Assembly (NCBI RefSeq): GCF_002836775.1
Contig: NZ_PJAQ01000066.1
Location: 310,001-374,000 of the forward strand
Reading direction: 5' to 3'
From: Colwellia sp. 12G3
GTDB lineage: Bacteria; Pseudomonadota; Gammaproteobacteria; Enterobacterales; Alteromonadaceae
Length of the DNA stretch: 64,000 bases
In this document: piece after piece, positions 1 through 8,456 of the stretch
Layout: each line of letters begins with the position of its first letter
Numbering within the stretch: the stretch's first letter is position 1
Notes under the pieces: generated by a model
What the model saw: only the letters and a program-made list of their open reading frames with translations
What the model was told of the DNA's origin: nothing
Databases searched by the model: none
Position numbers and translations under genes: made by a program

Positions 1-238
1 ATTGTTGTAGTAACTCTAGCGATGCTTGATAAGTAACACGGCCTGTTTCTGTGAGCTCAAAACCACTTCTGCCACGGTTGCATAATTTGATACCTAAACG
101 AACTTCTAAATCCGATAAATGGGCACTTATGGTAGAACGACCTATATTTAAACGGGACTCTGCCGCGGATAAACCACCACATTCAACAATGGCGACGAAA
201 ATCCGGAGTAAACGTAAATCAACGTCATGAACTTGCAT
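1..238 (-). CDS. LysR-family transcriptional regulator, N-terminal part (runs off the window)
   Basis: Reading the reverse strand from the ATG at 238 gives an open frame starting MQVHDVDLRLLRIFVAIVEC and continuing through a typical LysR winged helix-turn-helix (GGLSAAESRLNIGRSTISAH, then a recognition stretch with LEVRLGIKLCNR). About 79 residues are inside the window; the effector-binding domain lies beyond base 1. It is divergent from hutH with 134 bp between the starts, the usual layout for a LysR regulator and its target, so local control of hutHU is plausible. That is an inference: the classical Hut regulator, hutC, is also present 4 kb away. Family assignment is sure, target is not. 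Confidence 0.85.
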   Translation of the reverse strand, partial: MQVHDVDLRLLRIFVAIVECGGLSAAESRLNIGRSTISAHLSDLEVRLGIKLCNRGRSGFELTETGRVTYQASLELLQQ

Positions 239-291
239 AGTTTTTAGTTGCCCTCTTTAGTTCGGTAAATCCGGAATGAATTATGGTTATT

Positions 292-308
292 ATGTATTTA
301 TAAAACAT
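292..308. promoter_or_regulatory. Candidate LysR-type dyad between the LysR gene and hutH
   Basis: ATGT, nine AT-only bases, then ACAT form an imperfect dyad in the 134-bp spacer between the divergent starts. LysR proteins bind AT-rich interrupted dyads in such spacers. The arms are only four bases and the region is AT-rich, so this is a weak call. Confidence 0.25.
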
Positions 309-372
309 ATAGGGCAAGATAAAATAAGGGTATTAAGCTACATAAAACAACTAAATAATTAGGAGCATTAAG

Positions 373-1890
373 ATGACATTTAAATACGGTATTGATCGCC
401 TGAATCTTGATATTGTAAATGGTATTGCTAATGGCAGTATCAAAGCTGAGCTTTGCCAAGAAGCGATAGATAAAATCAACATAAGCCGCCAACGCGTAGA
501 GAAAATGGCTGCTTCAGATAAAGCTGTATATGGTATCAACACGGGCTTTGGCCCATTATGTGATACACAAATTTCACCTGAAGATACTAATTTATTACAA
601 AAAAATCTGCTTATCACCCATGCCGTAGGTGTTGGTGAGCCAATCGAAAAAGCAATTTCTAAGCTGATGTTAATCACTAAGGTACATGCGCTAAGCCAAG
701 GTTTTTCAGGTATTCGCCTTGACGTTGTAGAACGTATGTTAGCGTTTATCAAACTTGATTTGATTCCTGTTGTACCAGAGCAAGGCTCAGTAGGCGCATC
801 GGGTGACTTAGCACCACTTTCTCACTTGTTTTTACCATTACTTGGTGAAGGTGAGTTTTGGATAAGTGAAGAGGGGCAAGCCGATAAAATAGTCGCTGCA
901 GCACCATTACTTAGCGAAAATGGTCTAGATATTATGGACCTGCACGCTAAAGAAGGCTTGGCGTTAATTAACGGCACACAATTTATATTATCCCATGCCA
1001 TTACAGCGCTAACTAAAATGCGTTATTTATTAGACCTTGCTGATGTCACAGGTGCAATGAGTATCGAAGGTATGCAAGGCAGCGAATCTCCATTTAGAGA
1101 AGAGTTGCATCAAGTACGCGCATTTAAAGGAAACCTTGAAGTTGCGGGACGCATGAGAAGTTTATTTAAAGGTTCACAAAACATGGCTGACCATGAAGAA
1201 TGTGAACGTGTTCAAGACCCTTATTCATTACGATGTATTCCACAAGTGCATGGCGCATCACGTAATGCGTTTTATCATTTAGAAGAGTTAGTGGAAGTTG
1301 AAATGAACTCTGTTACGGATAACCCAATTGTTATCAGTAGCGAAGAGGCTATTTCAGGTGGTAACTTTCATGGCCAACCACTAGCGATGGTTCTAGATTA
1401 CGCTTCGATTGCGGCTTCTGAGTTAGGTAATATCTCTGACAGACGTTGTTATTTATTGTTAGAAGGTTTACACGGATTACCGAGATTATTGACCTCTGCA
1501 GGTGGCTTAAACTCAGGGATGATGATCCCACAATATACGACGGCTGCATTGGTAACAGAAAACAAATCTCTTTGTTTTCCACCATCCGCTGATAGTGTAC
1601 CTACCTCTATGGGTCAGGAAGATCATGTTTCTATGGGTAGTATTTCTGGCAGACAATTAAATCAAATCTTAGGTAACTTAGAGAAAATACTGGCTATCGA
1701 GTTAATGTATGCGGCACAGGCTATCGAATTTAGACGCCCTAATAAATGCTCAGAACTTATTGAACTAAACCATGCAGTGATCAGAGCGAAGGTAGCTAAA
1801 CTTGAAGAAGATAGACTATTAAAACCTGACATCGATGCCATGATAAAATTAGTTAAGTCGCAAGCATTTACCGTTAGCTTAAACCATTAA
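373..1890 (+). CDS. hutH: Histidine ammonia-lyase (histidase)
   Basis: First enzyme of histidine breakdown: non-oxidative deamination of L-histidine to trans-urocanate and ammonia, in the cytoplasm. The 505-residue length is normal for the family. The MIO prosthetic group forms from Ala142-Ser143-Gly144 inside GSVGASGDLAPLSH, and the catalytic tyrosine is Tyr53 in YGINTGFG; both are intact. An AGGAG-like site (TTAGGAGCATTAAG) precedes the ATG at a good distance. hutU follows after 16 bp in the same direction, so the two are almost certainly cotranscribed. Likely controlled by HutC, by the divergent LysR protein, or by both. Confidence 0.98.
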   Translation: MTFKYGIDRLNLDIVNGIANGSIKAELCQEAIDKINISRQRVEKMAASDKAVYGINTGFGPLCDTQISPEDTNLLQKNLLITHAVGVGEPIEKAISKLMLITKVHALSQGFSGIRLDVVERMLAFIKLDLIPVVPEQGSVGASGDLAPLSHLFLPLLGEGEFWISEEGQADKIVAAAPLLSENGLDIMDLHAKEGLALINGTQFILSHAITALTKMRYLLDLADVTGAMSIEGMQGSESPFREELHQVRAFKGNLEVAGRMRSLFKGSQNMADHEECERVQDPYSLRCIPQVHGASRNAFYHLEELVEVEMNSVTDNPIVISSEEAISGGNFHGQPLAMVLDYASIAASELGNISDRRCYLLLEGLHGLPRLLTSAGGLNSGMMIPQYTTAALVTENKSLCFPPSADSVPTSMGQEDHVSMGSISGRQLNQILGNLEKILAIELMYAAQAIEFRRPNKCSELIELNHAVIRAKVAKLEEDRLLKPDIDAMIKLVKSQAFTVSLNH

Positions 1891-1906
1891 TAAAGGGCCC
1901 ATTGCT

Positions 1907-3949
1907 ATGACAACAACGATGAATTTTCAAGACCTAACGCTTTTCAAAGAGAGTATAAAGCAAGGGATCCCAAGCGAATTACCACCGGCAAAAGCTTATC
2001 CTGCCGATGCAAATCGTGCTCCTAAGCGCAAAGACATACTATCAGCTGACGAAAAGCAGCTGGCGGTAAGAAATGCGCTGCGTTACTTTCCTAAAGAATG
2101 GCATCAAGAATTAGCGGTAGAGTTTGCTCAAGAATTAAAGGATTTTGGTCGTATTTATATGTACAGATTCAAGCCAAGTTATACCTTGAAAGCACGCTCG
2201 ATTAGCGATTATCCTGCTAAATGTACTCAGGCAGCGGCAATCATGCTAATGGTTGAAAACAACCTAGACCCTGCTGTTGCACAACATCCTGAAGAGTTAA
2301 TTACTTATGGCGGCAATGGTGCGGTTTTTCAAAATTGGGCACAATACTTGTTGTCGATGAAATATTTGAGTGAAATGGAAAGTGATCAAACACTGCATCT
2401 TTACTCTGGTCACCCGATGGGATTATTTCCTTCTTCAAAAGAAGCGCCTCGTGTTGTTGTAACCAATGGCATGATGATCCCTAATTACTCTCAGCCAGAT
2501 GATTGGGAAAAGTTTAATGCCTTAGGTGTAACACAATACGGGCAAATGACCGCGGGCTCTTTCATGTATATTGGTCCGCAAGGCATTGTTCATGGCACTA
2601 CAATCACTGTGATGAATGCGTTCCGTAAAGTCCTTAATACCGGTGGCAAGAAAGGTGAAACGTCTAAAGGGAAAATATTCCTAACAGCAGGCTTAGGTGG
2701 CATGAGTGGTGCGCAACCTAAAGCAGGTAATATTGCTAATTGCATTACTGTTTGTGCTGAAGTGAATGCCAATGCCGCAACTAAACGTCATCAGCAAGGT
2801 TGGGTTGACGAGCTAATTGATAACATGGATGAGCTTGTTGCACGTGTGAAAGAAGCACAAGCCAATGAAGAAGTGGTATCAATTGCCTACATAGGTAATA
2901 TCGTTGATGTATGGGAACGTTTTTTCGAGCAAGAAATTTTTATTCACTTAGGCTCAGACCAAACGTCATTACATAATCCTTGGTCAGGCGGTTATTATCC
3001 AGTAGACATTAGCTATGAAGAATCAAATCGATTAATTCGAGAAGAGCCTGAAGCGTTCAAAGTTAAAGTACAGGAAACACTTAGGCGACATGCAGACGCA
3101 GTAAATAAACATACAGCCAAAGGTACTTATTTCTTCGATTATGGCAACGCTTTCTTACTCGAAGCTTCACGCGCCGGTGGCGATGTTATGGCTGAAAATG
3201 GCATTGACTTTAAATATCCATCATACGTTCAAGATATCTTAGGGCCAATGTGTTTTGACTATGGTTTTGGACCATTTCGTTGGGTATGTGCTTCTGGTAA
3301 ATCGGAAGATTTAGATAAAACTGATGCCATTGCAGCAAGTGTTCTTAGAAAGATCATGCAAGAGTCACCTGAAGAAATTCAGCAGCAAATGCAAGATAAC
3401 ATTACTTGGATTGAAGATGCTAAGCAAAACAAATTAGTTGTTGGTTCACAAGCTCGTATTCTTTATGCTGATGCTCAAGGCCGCATGGAAATTGCTAAAG
3501 CCTTTAATGACGCCATCAACAATGGTGAAATTGGTCCAGTAGTATTAGGCCGTGATCACCATGATGTAAGTGGCACAGATTCACCGTATCGCGAAACGTC
3601 CAATATTTATGATGGCAGTCGCTTTACTGCAGATATGGCTATTCATAATGTAATTGGTGATAGTTTCCGTGGCGCTACTTGGGTTTCTATCCATAATGGT
3701 GGCGGCGTAGGCTGGGGTGAAGTGGTCAACGGTGGTTTTGGTATGTTGCTTGATGGCACTGAAGATGCTGAGCGTAAACTAAAATCTATGCTGCTCTTTG
3801 ATGTTAACAATGGTATTGCAAGACGTAGCTGGGCGCGAAATTCAGAAGCCAATTTTGCTATAAAACGCGAAATGGCAAGAACGCCTAAGCTTAAAGTCAC
3901 TTTAGCTAATCTGGTTGATGACGATATTTTGAATAACTTATCGTTTTAA
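1907..3949 (+). CDS. hutU: Urocanate hydratase (urocanase), long form
   Basis: Second step of histidine degradation: NAD+-dependent hydration of urocanate to imidazolone propionate. Urocanase hallmarks are clear: YGGNGAV near residues 134-140, GQMTAGSFMYIGPQGIVHGT, a glycine-rich NAD region with LGGMSGAQPKA, and GPFRWVCASGKSEDL towards the C-terminus. At 680 residues it is far longer than the roughly 555-residue enzyme of Pseudomonas or Bacillus and close to the roughly 676-residue animal type; an N-terminal extension of about 90 residues is visible. It follows hutH by 16 bp. The start at 1907 (MTTTMNF) lies behind AAAGGGCCC, an acceptable ribosome site; an in-frame ATG four codons on cannot be excluded. 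Confidence 0.97.
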   Translation: MTTTMNFQDLTLFKESIKQGIPSELPPAKAYPADANRAPKRKDILSADEKQLAVRNALRYFPKEWHQELAVEFAQELKDFGRIYMYRFKPSYTLKARSISDYPAKCTQAAAIMLMVENNLDPAVAQHPEELITYGGNGAVFQNWAQYLLSMKYLSEMESDQTLHLYSGHPMGLFPSSKEAPRVVVTNGMMIPNYSQPDDWEKFNALGVTQYGQMTAGSFMYIGPQGIVHGTTITVMNAFRKVLNTGGKKGETSKGKIFLTAGLGGMSGAQPKAGNIANCITVCAEVNANAATKRHQQGWVDELIDNMDELVARVKEAQANEEVVSIAYIGNIVDVWERFFEQEIFIHLGSDQTSLHNPWSGGYYPVDISYEESNRLIREEPEAFKVKVQETLRRHADAVNKHTAKGTYFFDYGNAFLLEASRAGGDVMAENGIDFKYPSYVQDILGPMCFDYGFGPFRWVCASGKSEDLDKTDAIAASVLRKIMQESPEEIQQQMQDNITWIEDAKQNKLVVGSQARILYADAQGRMEIAKAFNDAINNGEIGPVVLGRDHHDVSGTDSPYRETSNIYDGSRFTADMAIHNVIGDSFRGATWVSIHNGGGVGWGEVVNGGFGMLLDGTEDAERKLKSMLLFDVNNGIARRSWARNSEANFAIKREMARTPKLKVTLANLVDDDILNNLSF

Positions 3950-3960
3950 AATACTAGGCT

Positions 3961-3995
3961 TTGGAGCTATTTCTGTCTATCAGGAATAGCTCCAA
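3961..3995 (+). terminator. Stem-loop after hutU
   Basis: TTGGAGCTATT (3961-3971) pairs perfectly with AATAGCTCCAA (3985-3995) around a 13-base loop, starting 11 bp after the hutU stop. No T-run follows, so it is a weak intrinsic terminator or an mRNA 3' end stabiliser. Confidence 0.5.
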
Positions 3996-4169
3996 TACCA
4001 ATTACAGTCATTGATTTTGATAAGGGTGCTGTATGGACGCAGCTTCTTAGTGAATGCAAACAGTACAGAAAAATCTTGTTAGACAATGCAGGGCTACATT
4101 ATCCTAAGAATGTTCATGCTAAGATAAAAAACATCAGTGATGACCTTAACATTTTTATTTTGGGCCTAT

Positions 4170-4919
4170 TTAAAATTTAAGGTGGCTGCCTAAACGATAT
4201 TTATTGCCTGGTGATGTTAAGATAGCGACACTAACGACACCTTGTTTTGACCAAGTACGGCGCTTCACTTGTAAACAAGGTGTACTCGAGGGTATGTCTA
4301 ACTGATGGCAAATATCAGTGCTAGCTAAAACCGCTTCTATTTCATGGGTTGCTTCCGTTAACGGCGCAACTGATGAAAGATATTCATGCGGAGTGATTTC
4401 AGTAAAGTTTTGTAATAAATACTCAGGCACTAAACTGGCATTTACATAACGGTGTTCTAACTGGATTGGATCATCATTTTCATAATGTAATATCTCAGAA
4501 TAAAAAACATGTTCGTTATTTTTTAAGTTGAGTAAAATAGCTATTTCTTCAGTGACGGCAATAGATCTTAATAATAACTGCTTCGCTTTATGCTGATGAC
4601 CACGACCACTAATCTCATCACTAATATTACGAATTTCTAATAATGAAGACTGGGATTTAAACGTTGCGACAAAAGTACCTGCACCTTGAGAGCGAACTAC
4701 TATTCCTTGCTCGGTTAAATCTTGTAAGGCACGCCTTGCTGTCATACGACTGACATTAAATTGCTGAGTTAGTTCGTTTTCAGAAGGTACTTTTGCATTT
4801 TGCGGCCATTCACCTGATTCAATATTCTCACAGATATATTGTTTGATAATAGTATACTTAGCTGGCTTATCTTTTTTTGTTACGCTGATATTAGTGCTAT
4901 TACTAGAATTGACAGTCAT
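4170..4919 (-). CDS. hutC: Histidine utilisation repressor, GntR family (HutC)
   Basis: A 249-residue GntR/HutC-subfamily repressor. The winged helix is at about residues 22-87, with PSENELTQQFNVSRMTARRAL at 45-65 as the helix-turn-helix and a wing ending QGAGTFVA. A UTRA ligand domain follows (about 105-245), ending in the typical LQVKRRTW...GVVSVA...PG.KYRL pattern. Known HutC proteins are released by urocanate. It is divergent from hutI and shares a spacer holding a perfect palindrome (4984-4995), expected to repress both hutI and hutC. Together with hutH, hutU and hutI the functional call is strong. Confidence 0.93.
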   Translation of the reverse strand: MTVNSSNSTNISVTKKDKPAKYTIIKQYICENIESGEWPQNAKVPSENELTQQFNVSRMTARRALQDLTEQGIVVRSQGAGTFVATFKSQSSLLEIRNISDEISGRGHQHKAKQLLLRSIAVTEEIAILLNLKNNEHVFYSEILHYENDDPIQLEHRYVNASLVPEYLLQNFTEITPHEYLSSVAPLTEATHEIEAVLASTDICHQLDIPSSTPCLQVKRRTWSKQGVVSVAILTSPGNKYRLGSHLKF

Positions 4920-4983
4920 GATGATATTTGCATTTGTTTGAACTTATTTATACGATCTCACATCTTTAATGAAAAGGCAAGAG

Positions 4984-4995
4984 TTGTATATACAA
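4984..4995. promoter_or_regulatory. Candidate HutC operator (perfect palindrome)
   Basis: TTGTATATACAA is a perfect 12-bp palindrome between the divergent hutC and hutI starts, 65 bp upstream of hutC. It resembles the TTGTATRTACAA-like sites known for HutC in other proteobacteria. No equally good copy was seen upstream of hutH. Confidence 0.65.
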
Positions 4996-5127
4996 GTTGC
5001 GGTTTGCATAGTTTCAAGGTAAAATTTTTCTATCATGGTGAGCTTATTCGCTAGTTGCCTTTATATTGAGGTTAGCTGGTTATTTTTGCTTTCATATTAT
5101 TCATCACTTTCTCCATTAGGTAGCGAT

Positions 5128-6399
5128 ATGACACTTTCTAAGCACTGGCAAACCCTTTATATCAATGTAAATCTGGCAACGATGACTGATGGCGCGAATA
5201 GCTATGGTGAAATTATCAATGGCGCCTTAGCGATTAGTGCTGGAAAAATTGTTTGGCTAGGTAAGCAAAGTGATTTACCTGATTCATTATCAGACTCTTT
5301 ATCTGACAAAGATGGTGATAGCTTGAAGGTCGACTCTGTTGATATTATTGATGGCAAAGGCCAATGGTTAACGCCAGGTTTAATCGATTGCCATACGCAT
5401 TTAGTGTATGGCGGTAATCGTGCCAATGAATTTGAAATGCGTTTACAGGGTAAAAGCTATCAAGAAATAGCCAACGCTGGCGGTGGTATAGTATCAACCG
5501 TTTCAGCGACGCGAAAGGCGAGTGAGCAAGAGTTACTTGCGAGTGCTTTACCGCGTCTAACTGCTTTACATCAACAGGGTGTGACTACTGTTGAAATTAA
5601 ATCAGGTTATGGTTTAGATACGGCAAATGAAATTAAAATGCTAAAAGTAGCAGGTCTTTTAGCTGATGAACTTCCCGTGACGATCAAGCGTACTTTTCTC
5701 GGTGCGCATGCTTTACCGACAGAATATAAAGATAATGCCGAAGGCTACCTTGATATTGTTTGCGATGAAATGTTGCCACAAGTGGTAAGTGAAAACTTAG
5801 CAGATGCCGTTGACGTATTTTGTGAAGGCATAGGTTTTAGTCTAGAGCAAACTAAACGTGTTTTTGATGCAGCACAATTCCATAACTTACCTATTAAAGT
5901 TCATGCAGAGCAATTATCTAACTTAGGTGCTTCAGAGCTTGCAGCAAACTATAATGCTTTGTCATCTGATCATATTGAATTTCTTGATGAAGCAGGTATT
6001 AAGGCGATGAAAAAATCGGGTATGACCGCGGTATTATTACCTGGCGCTTTTTACTTCCTACGTGAAACGCAATTACCACCGATTGAATTATTAAGAAAAC
6101 ATCAAGTACCAATGGCGGTTGCTACCGATGCAAACCCAGGAACATCTCCTATTCATAATATTCATTTAATGCTTAATATGGCGTGTACTTTATTTAGGTT
6201 AACACCGAGTGAAGCATTGGCAGGAATTACCTGTTATGGCGCTAAGGCCCTAGGATTAAGCGAAAGTAAAGGGCAGTTGGCCGTTGGTTATGATGCTGAT
6301 CTTGCATTATGGAATGTTAGCCAACCTGCAGAGTTATGCTATCAGTTTGGCGTTAATCCATTAACGGCATTAGTAAAGGATGGCAAGCAAGTCATTTAA
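5128..6399 (+). CDS. hutI: Imidazolonepropionase
   Basis: Third histidine-degradation step: hydrolysis of 4-imidazolone-5-propanoate to N-formimino-L-glutamate. An amidohydrolase-fold metalloenzyme; numbering from the ATG at 5128, the metal pair His89-Thr-His91 lies in LIDCHTH, with HAEQLS and [10 protein letters not shown] as later ligand motifs. An upstream ATG at 5035 would add 31 hydrophobic residues absent from the family, while 5128 sits behind ATTAGG and gives 423 residues. The family is usually about 405-410; the excess is a Ser/Asp-rich insertion at about residues 51-70 ([10 protein letters not shown]). Divergent from hutC. Confidence 0.96.
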   Translation: MTLSKHWQTLYINVNLATMTDGANSYGEIINGALAISAGKIVWLGKQSDLPDSLSDSLSDKDGDSLKVDSVDIIDGKGQWLTPGLIDCHTHLVYGGNRANEFEMRLQGKSYQEIANAGGGIVSTVSATRKASEQELLASALPRLTALHQQGVTTVEIKSGYGLDTANEIKMLKVAGLLADELPVTIKRTFLGAHALPTEYKDNAEGYLDIVCDEMLPQVVSENLADAVDVFCEGIGFSLEQTKRVFDAAQFHNLPIKVHAEQLSNLGASELAANYNALSSDHIEFLDEAGIKAMKKSGMTAVLLPGAFYFLRETQLPPIELLRKHQVPMAVATDANPGTSPIHNIHLMLNMACTLFRLTPSEALAGITCYGAKALGLSESKGQLAVGYDADLALWNVSQPAELCYQFGVNPLTALVKDGKQVI

Positions 6400-6634
6400 G
6401 ATTTAACCTGAACTTTGGATAATGGGTGTTTGATGTTTTAGTAAAAGATACCAATGCAAAAACCTACAAAAAGTCAGAGTCGTTAGATATCTCATCAATG
6501 TTTCAGTTGCTGCGGTTATCAAGGTAAAACGTTTATGAATGGCTAGCTATTTATCGACGTTTAACGATGAGAGCCACATAAAAATGGGAATGTTGAGCAA
6601 GTGCTGCTTATCCCTAGATTAGGTTATTTACTCT

Positions 6635-7336
6635 CTAAGAATAAATTTGCTGTAAATACCGTCTTGCTTGTTTAGGGTTGTTGGCAAAAATGCCATCAAC
6701 CCCTAAATCGACTAGCATAGTAATATCTTCATGTTCATCTACCGTATAGACAAATACTTTTAGCCCGCGTTGATGTGCATCTTTCACAAAATGCTCATTA
6801 ACAACATCAATACTTATATGTACTGAATAGGCATTTAGCGTAGTAGCAAATTTGGCATAACCTATTGGTAAACATGCTGTTAGTGCGCCAATGGCTAATT
6901 CAGGACGTTGCCGTGATAGTTGTTGCAGTTGTTGATGATTAAAAGAGGATATCAAGAGTTGGCTACTTTCAATGCCGTACCGAGATATTGCATTATCAAT
7001 ACATTCAAGCAGTAAGGAAACATTGTTAATTCCTTTAAGTTCTATATTTAACAAACAACAAGGCGGGATAATCGCGAGTACTTCCTCTAATGTCGGTATT
7101 CTCTCACCTTTTCCTGCATCGAGTTGGCGTATTTTATCAAAAGTCTGCTGGGTAATTAATCCCGATCCTGACGTGGTGCGCTCTAGCTTACGATCATGAA
7201 TCACCACGAACTGGTTTTCTACCTCGAATATATCGATTTCAATACCATCGACTTTAATATCAATTGCTGATTGGATGGCGAGTAATGTGTTTTCTGGTTC
7301 AACGGCGCTGACGCCGCGATGTGCAAAAATTAGCAT
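6635..7336 (-). CDS. Glycerophosphodiester phosphodiesterase
   Basis: A 233-residue GDPD-family enzyme, hydrolysing glycerophosphodiesters such as glycerophosphocholine to glycerol 3-phosphate and an alcohol. The N-terminus HRGVSAVEPENTLLA followed by DGIEIDIFEVENQFVVIHD carries the catalytic histidines and the Glu/Asp metal ligands. No signal peptide is visible, so it is probably cytoplasmic, like UgpQ rather than periplasmic GlpQ. Divergent from rluF, separated by 91 bp. The 235 bp between hutI and this gene hold no recognisable feature. Confidence 0.9.
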   Translation of the reverse strand: MLIFAHRGVSAVEPENTLLAIQSAIDIKVDGIEIDIFEVENQFVVIHDRKLERTTSGSGLITQQTFDKIRQLDAGKGERIPTLEEVLAIIPPCCLLNIELKGINNVSLLLECIDNAISRYGIESSQLLISSFNHQQLQQLSRQRPELAIGALTACLPIGYAKFATTLNAYSVHISIDVVNEHFVKDAHQRGLKVFVYTVDEHEDITMLVDLGVDGIFANNPKQARRYLQQIYS

Positions 7337-7427
7337 AGTGATGAAAGATGATTAATACATTAGTGTTACTTTTGAGTATAATACTTATTAATTAATATGT
7401 CCTAAAGCAAAATGAGCAGAGATTAAC

Positions 7428-8372
7428 TTGACCACCTCGACCTCCCCAAAACGTTTAAATAAATACATTAGTGACTCTGGTTTTTGTTCGCGCCGTAGTG
7501 CCGATAAAATGATAGAAGGCAACCGTGTAACCATCAATGATAGAGTGCCAGAGCTTGGTACTAAAGTGTTAGTGGGTGATGTAGTTAAAGTCGACGGATA
7601 TGAAATCGCAGCAATTAGTGATGACAAATCGGATCGTATTTATATCGCTTATAACAAACCTATCGGTATTACCTGTACTACTGAAAAACACGTACGCGGT
7701 AATATTATTGATGCGATTGGTCATAAAAAACGTATATTTCCTATCGGTCGCTTAGACAAACCTTCTGAAGGTTTAATATTTCTCACCAGTGATGGTGATA
7801 TTGTTAATAAAATATTACGCGCGGAAAATGCTCATGACAAAGAATATATTGTCACCGTAGATAAACCGATTAGTGAACGTTTTATTGAGAGAATGTCTCG
7901 TGGCGTACCTATTTTAGGAACCATTACCAAACCTTGTATCGTACAAGTTAAAAGCCGTTTTGAATTTACCATTATTCTTACCCAAGGTCTTAACCGTCAA
8001 ATTCGCCGCATGTGTGAATATCTCGATTATGAGGTTTTAAAATTAAAACGCTCACGTATCATGAAAGTTGAGTTGGGGGATTTAACCCCAGGTCAATGGC
8101 GAGAACTAACGGCAAGTGAAATGGCCGAAATTAACAAAGCGGTTGAAGGGTCTAGTAAAACCGCCATTAATACAGCTCAGCCTAAACAAACGGCTTCAAA
8201 CATGAGTGAGCTTGAAGAGCTATCGGCCTCGTTAAACAATGCAGATAATAAAAGTGATTCTAAAACTAAACAGGATACACCTGAACAAACACCTTCTAGT
8301 AAACAGGAAGATGCAAAGCAGGAGGATCCAAAAGATGTTTGGCCTTATAACAGCCATAAAACCAAAGACTAA
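7428..8372 (+). CDS. rluF: 23S rRNA pseudouridine synthase, RluF type
   Basis: RluF makes pseudouridine at position 2604 of 23S rRNA. An S4 RNA-binding domain (about residues 7-55, RLNKYISDSGFCSRRSADK) is followed by the RsuA-type catalytic domain; the nucleophile is Asp110 in PIGRLDKPSEG, and QGLNRQIRRMCE is strongly RluF-like. The last 95 residues are a Ser/Thr/Lys/Gln/Asp-rich tail, probably disordered; E. coli RluF also has a basic tail. The start is a TTG at 7428: no in-frame ATG or GTG precedes the S4 domain, and the resulting N-terminus matches homologue length. A terminator follows. Confidence 0.92.
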   Translation: MTTSTSPKRLNKYISDSGFCSRRSADKMIEGNRVTINDRVPELGTKVLVGDVVKVDGYEIAAISDDKSDRIYIAYNKPIGITCTTEKHVRGNIIDAIGHKKRIFPIGRLDKPSEGLIFLTSDGDIVNKILRAENAHDKEYIVTVDKPISERFIERMSRGVPILGTITKPCIVQVKSRFEFTIILTQGLNRQIRRMCEYLDYEVLKLKRSRIMKVELGDLTPGQWRELTASEMAEINKAVEGSSKTAINTAQPKQTASNMSELEELSASLNNADNKSDSKTKQDTPEQTPSSKQEDAKQEDPKDVWPYNSHKTKD

Positions 8373-8396
8373 ATAGGGTCTTTATTTTTCGAACTA

Positions 8397-8434
8397 CCCC
8401 GCGAATTTATTTCGCTTAAATCACGGGGTTTTCT
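8397..8434 (+). terminator. Intrinsic terminator after rluF
   Basis: CCCCG (8397-8401) pairs with CGGGG (8424-8428) enclosing a second GCGAA/TTCGC hairpin, followed by TTTTCTC. It lies in the convergent gap between rluF and the tubulin-like gene and is best placed for rluF. Confidence 0.7.
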
Positions 8435-8456
8435 CGACATTATTTAGAAAAAAACA

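Noticed and set aside
3950..4180. Open frame continuing for 76 codons after the hutU stop, in the same frame, ending KIKNISDDLNIFILGLFKI
   Set aside because: It looks mildly protein-like (possible old gene or transposase scrap) but has no start codon, crosses the stem-loop and runs into hutC.
4839..5054. 71-codon frame opposite the hutC start
   Set aside because: Antisense to hutC and across the operator; no family resemblance.
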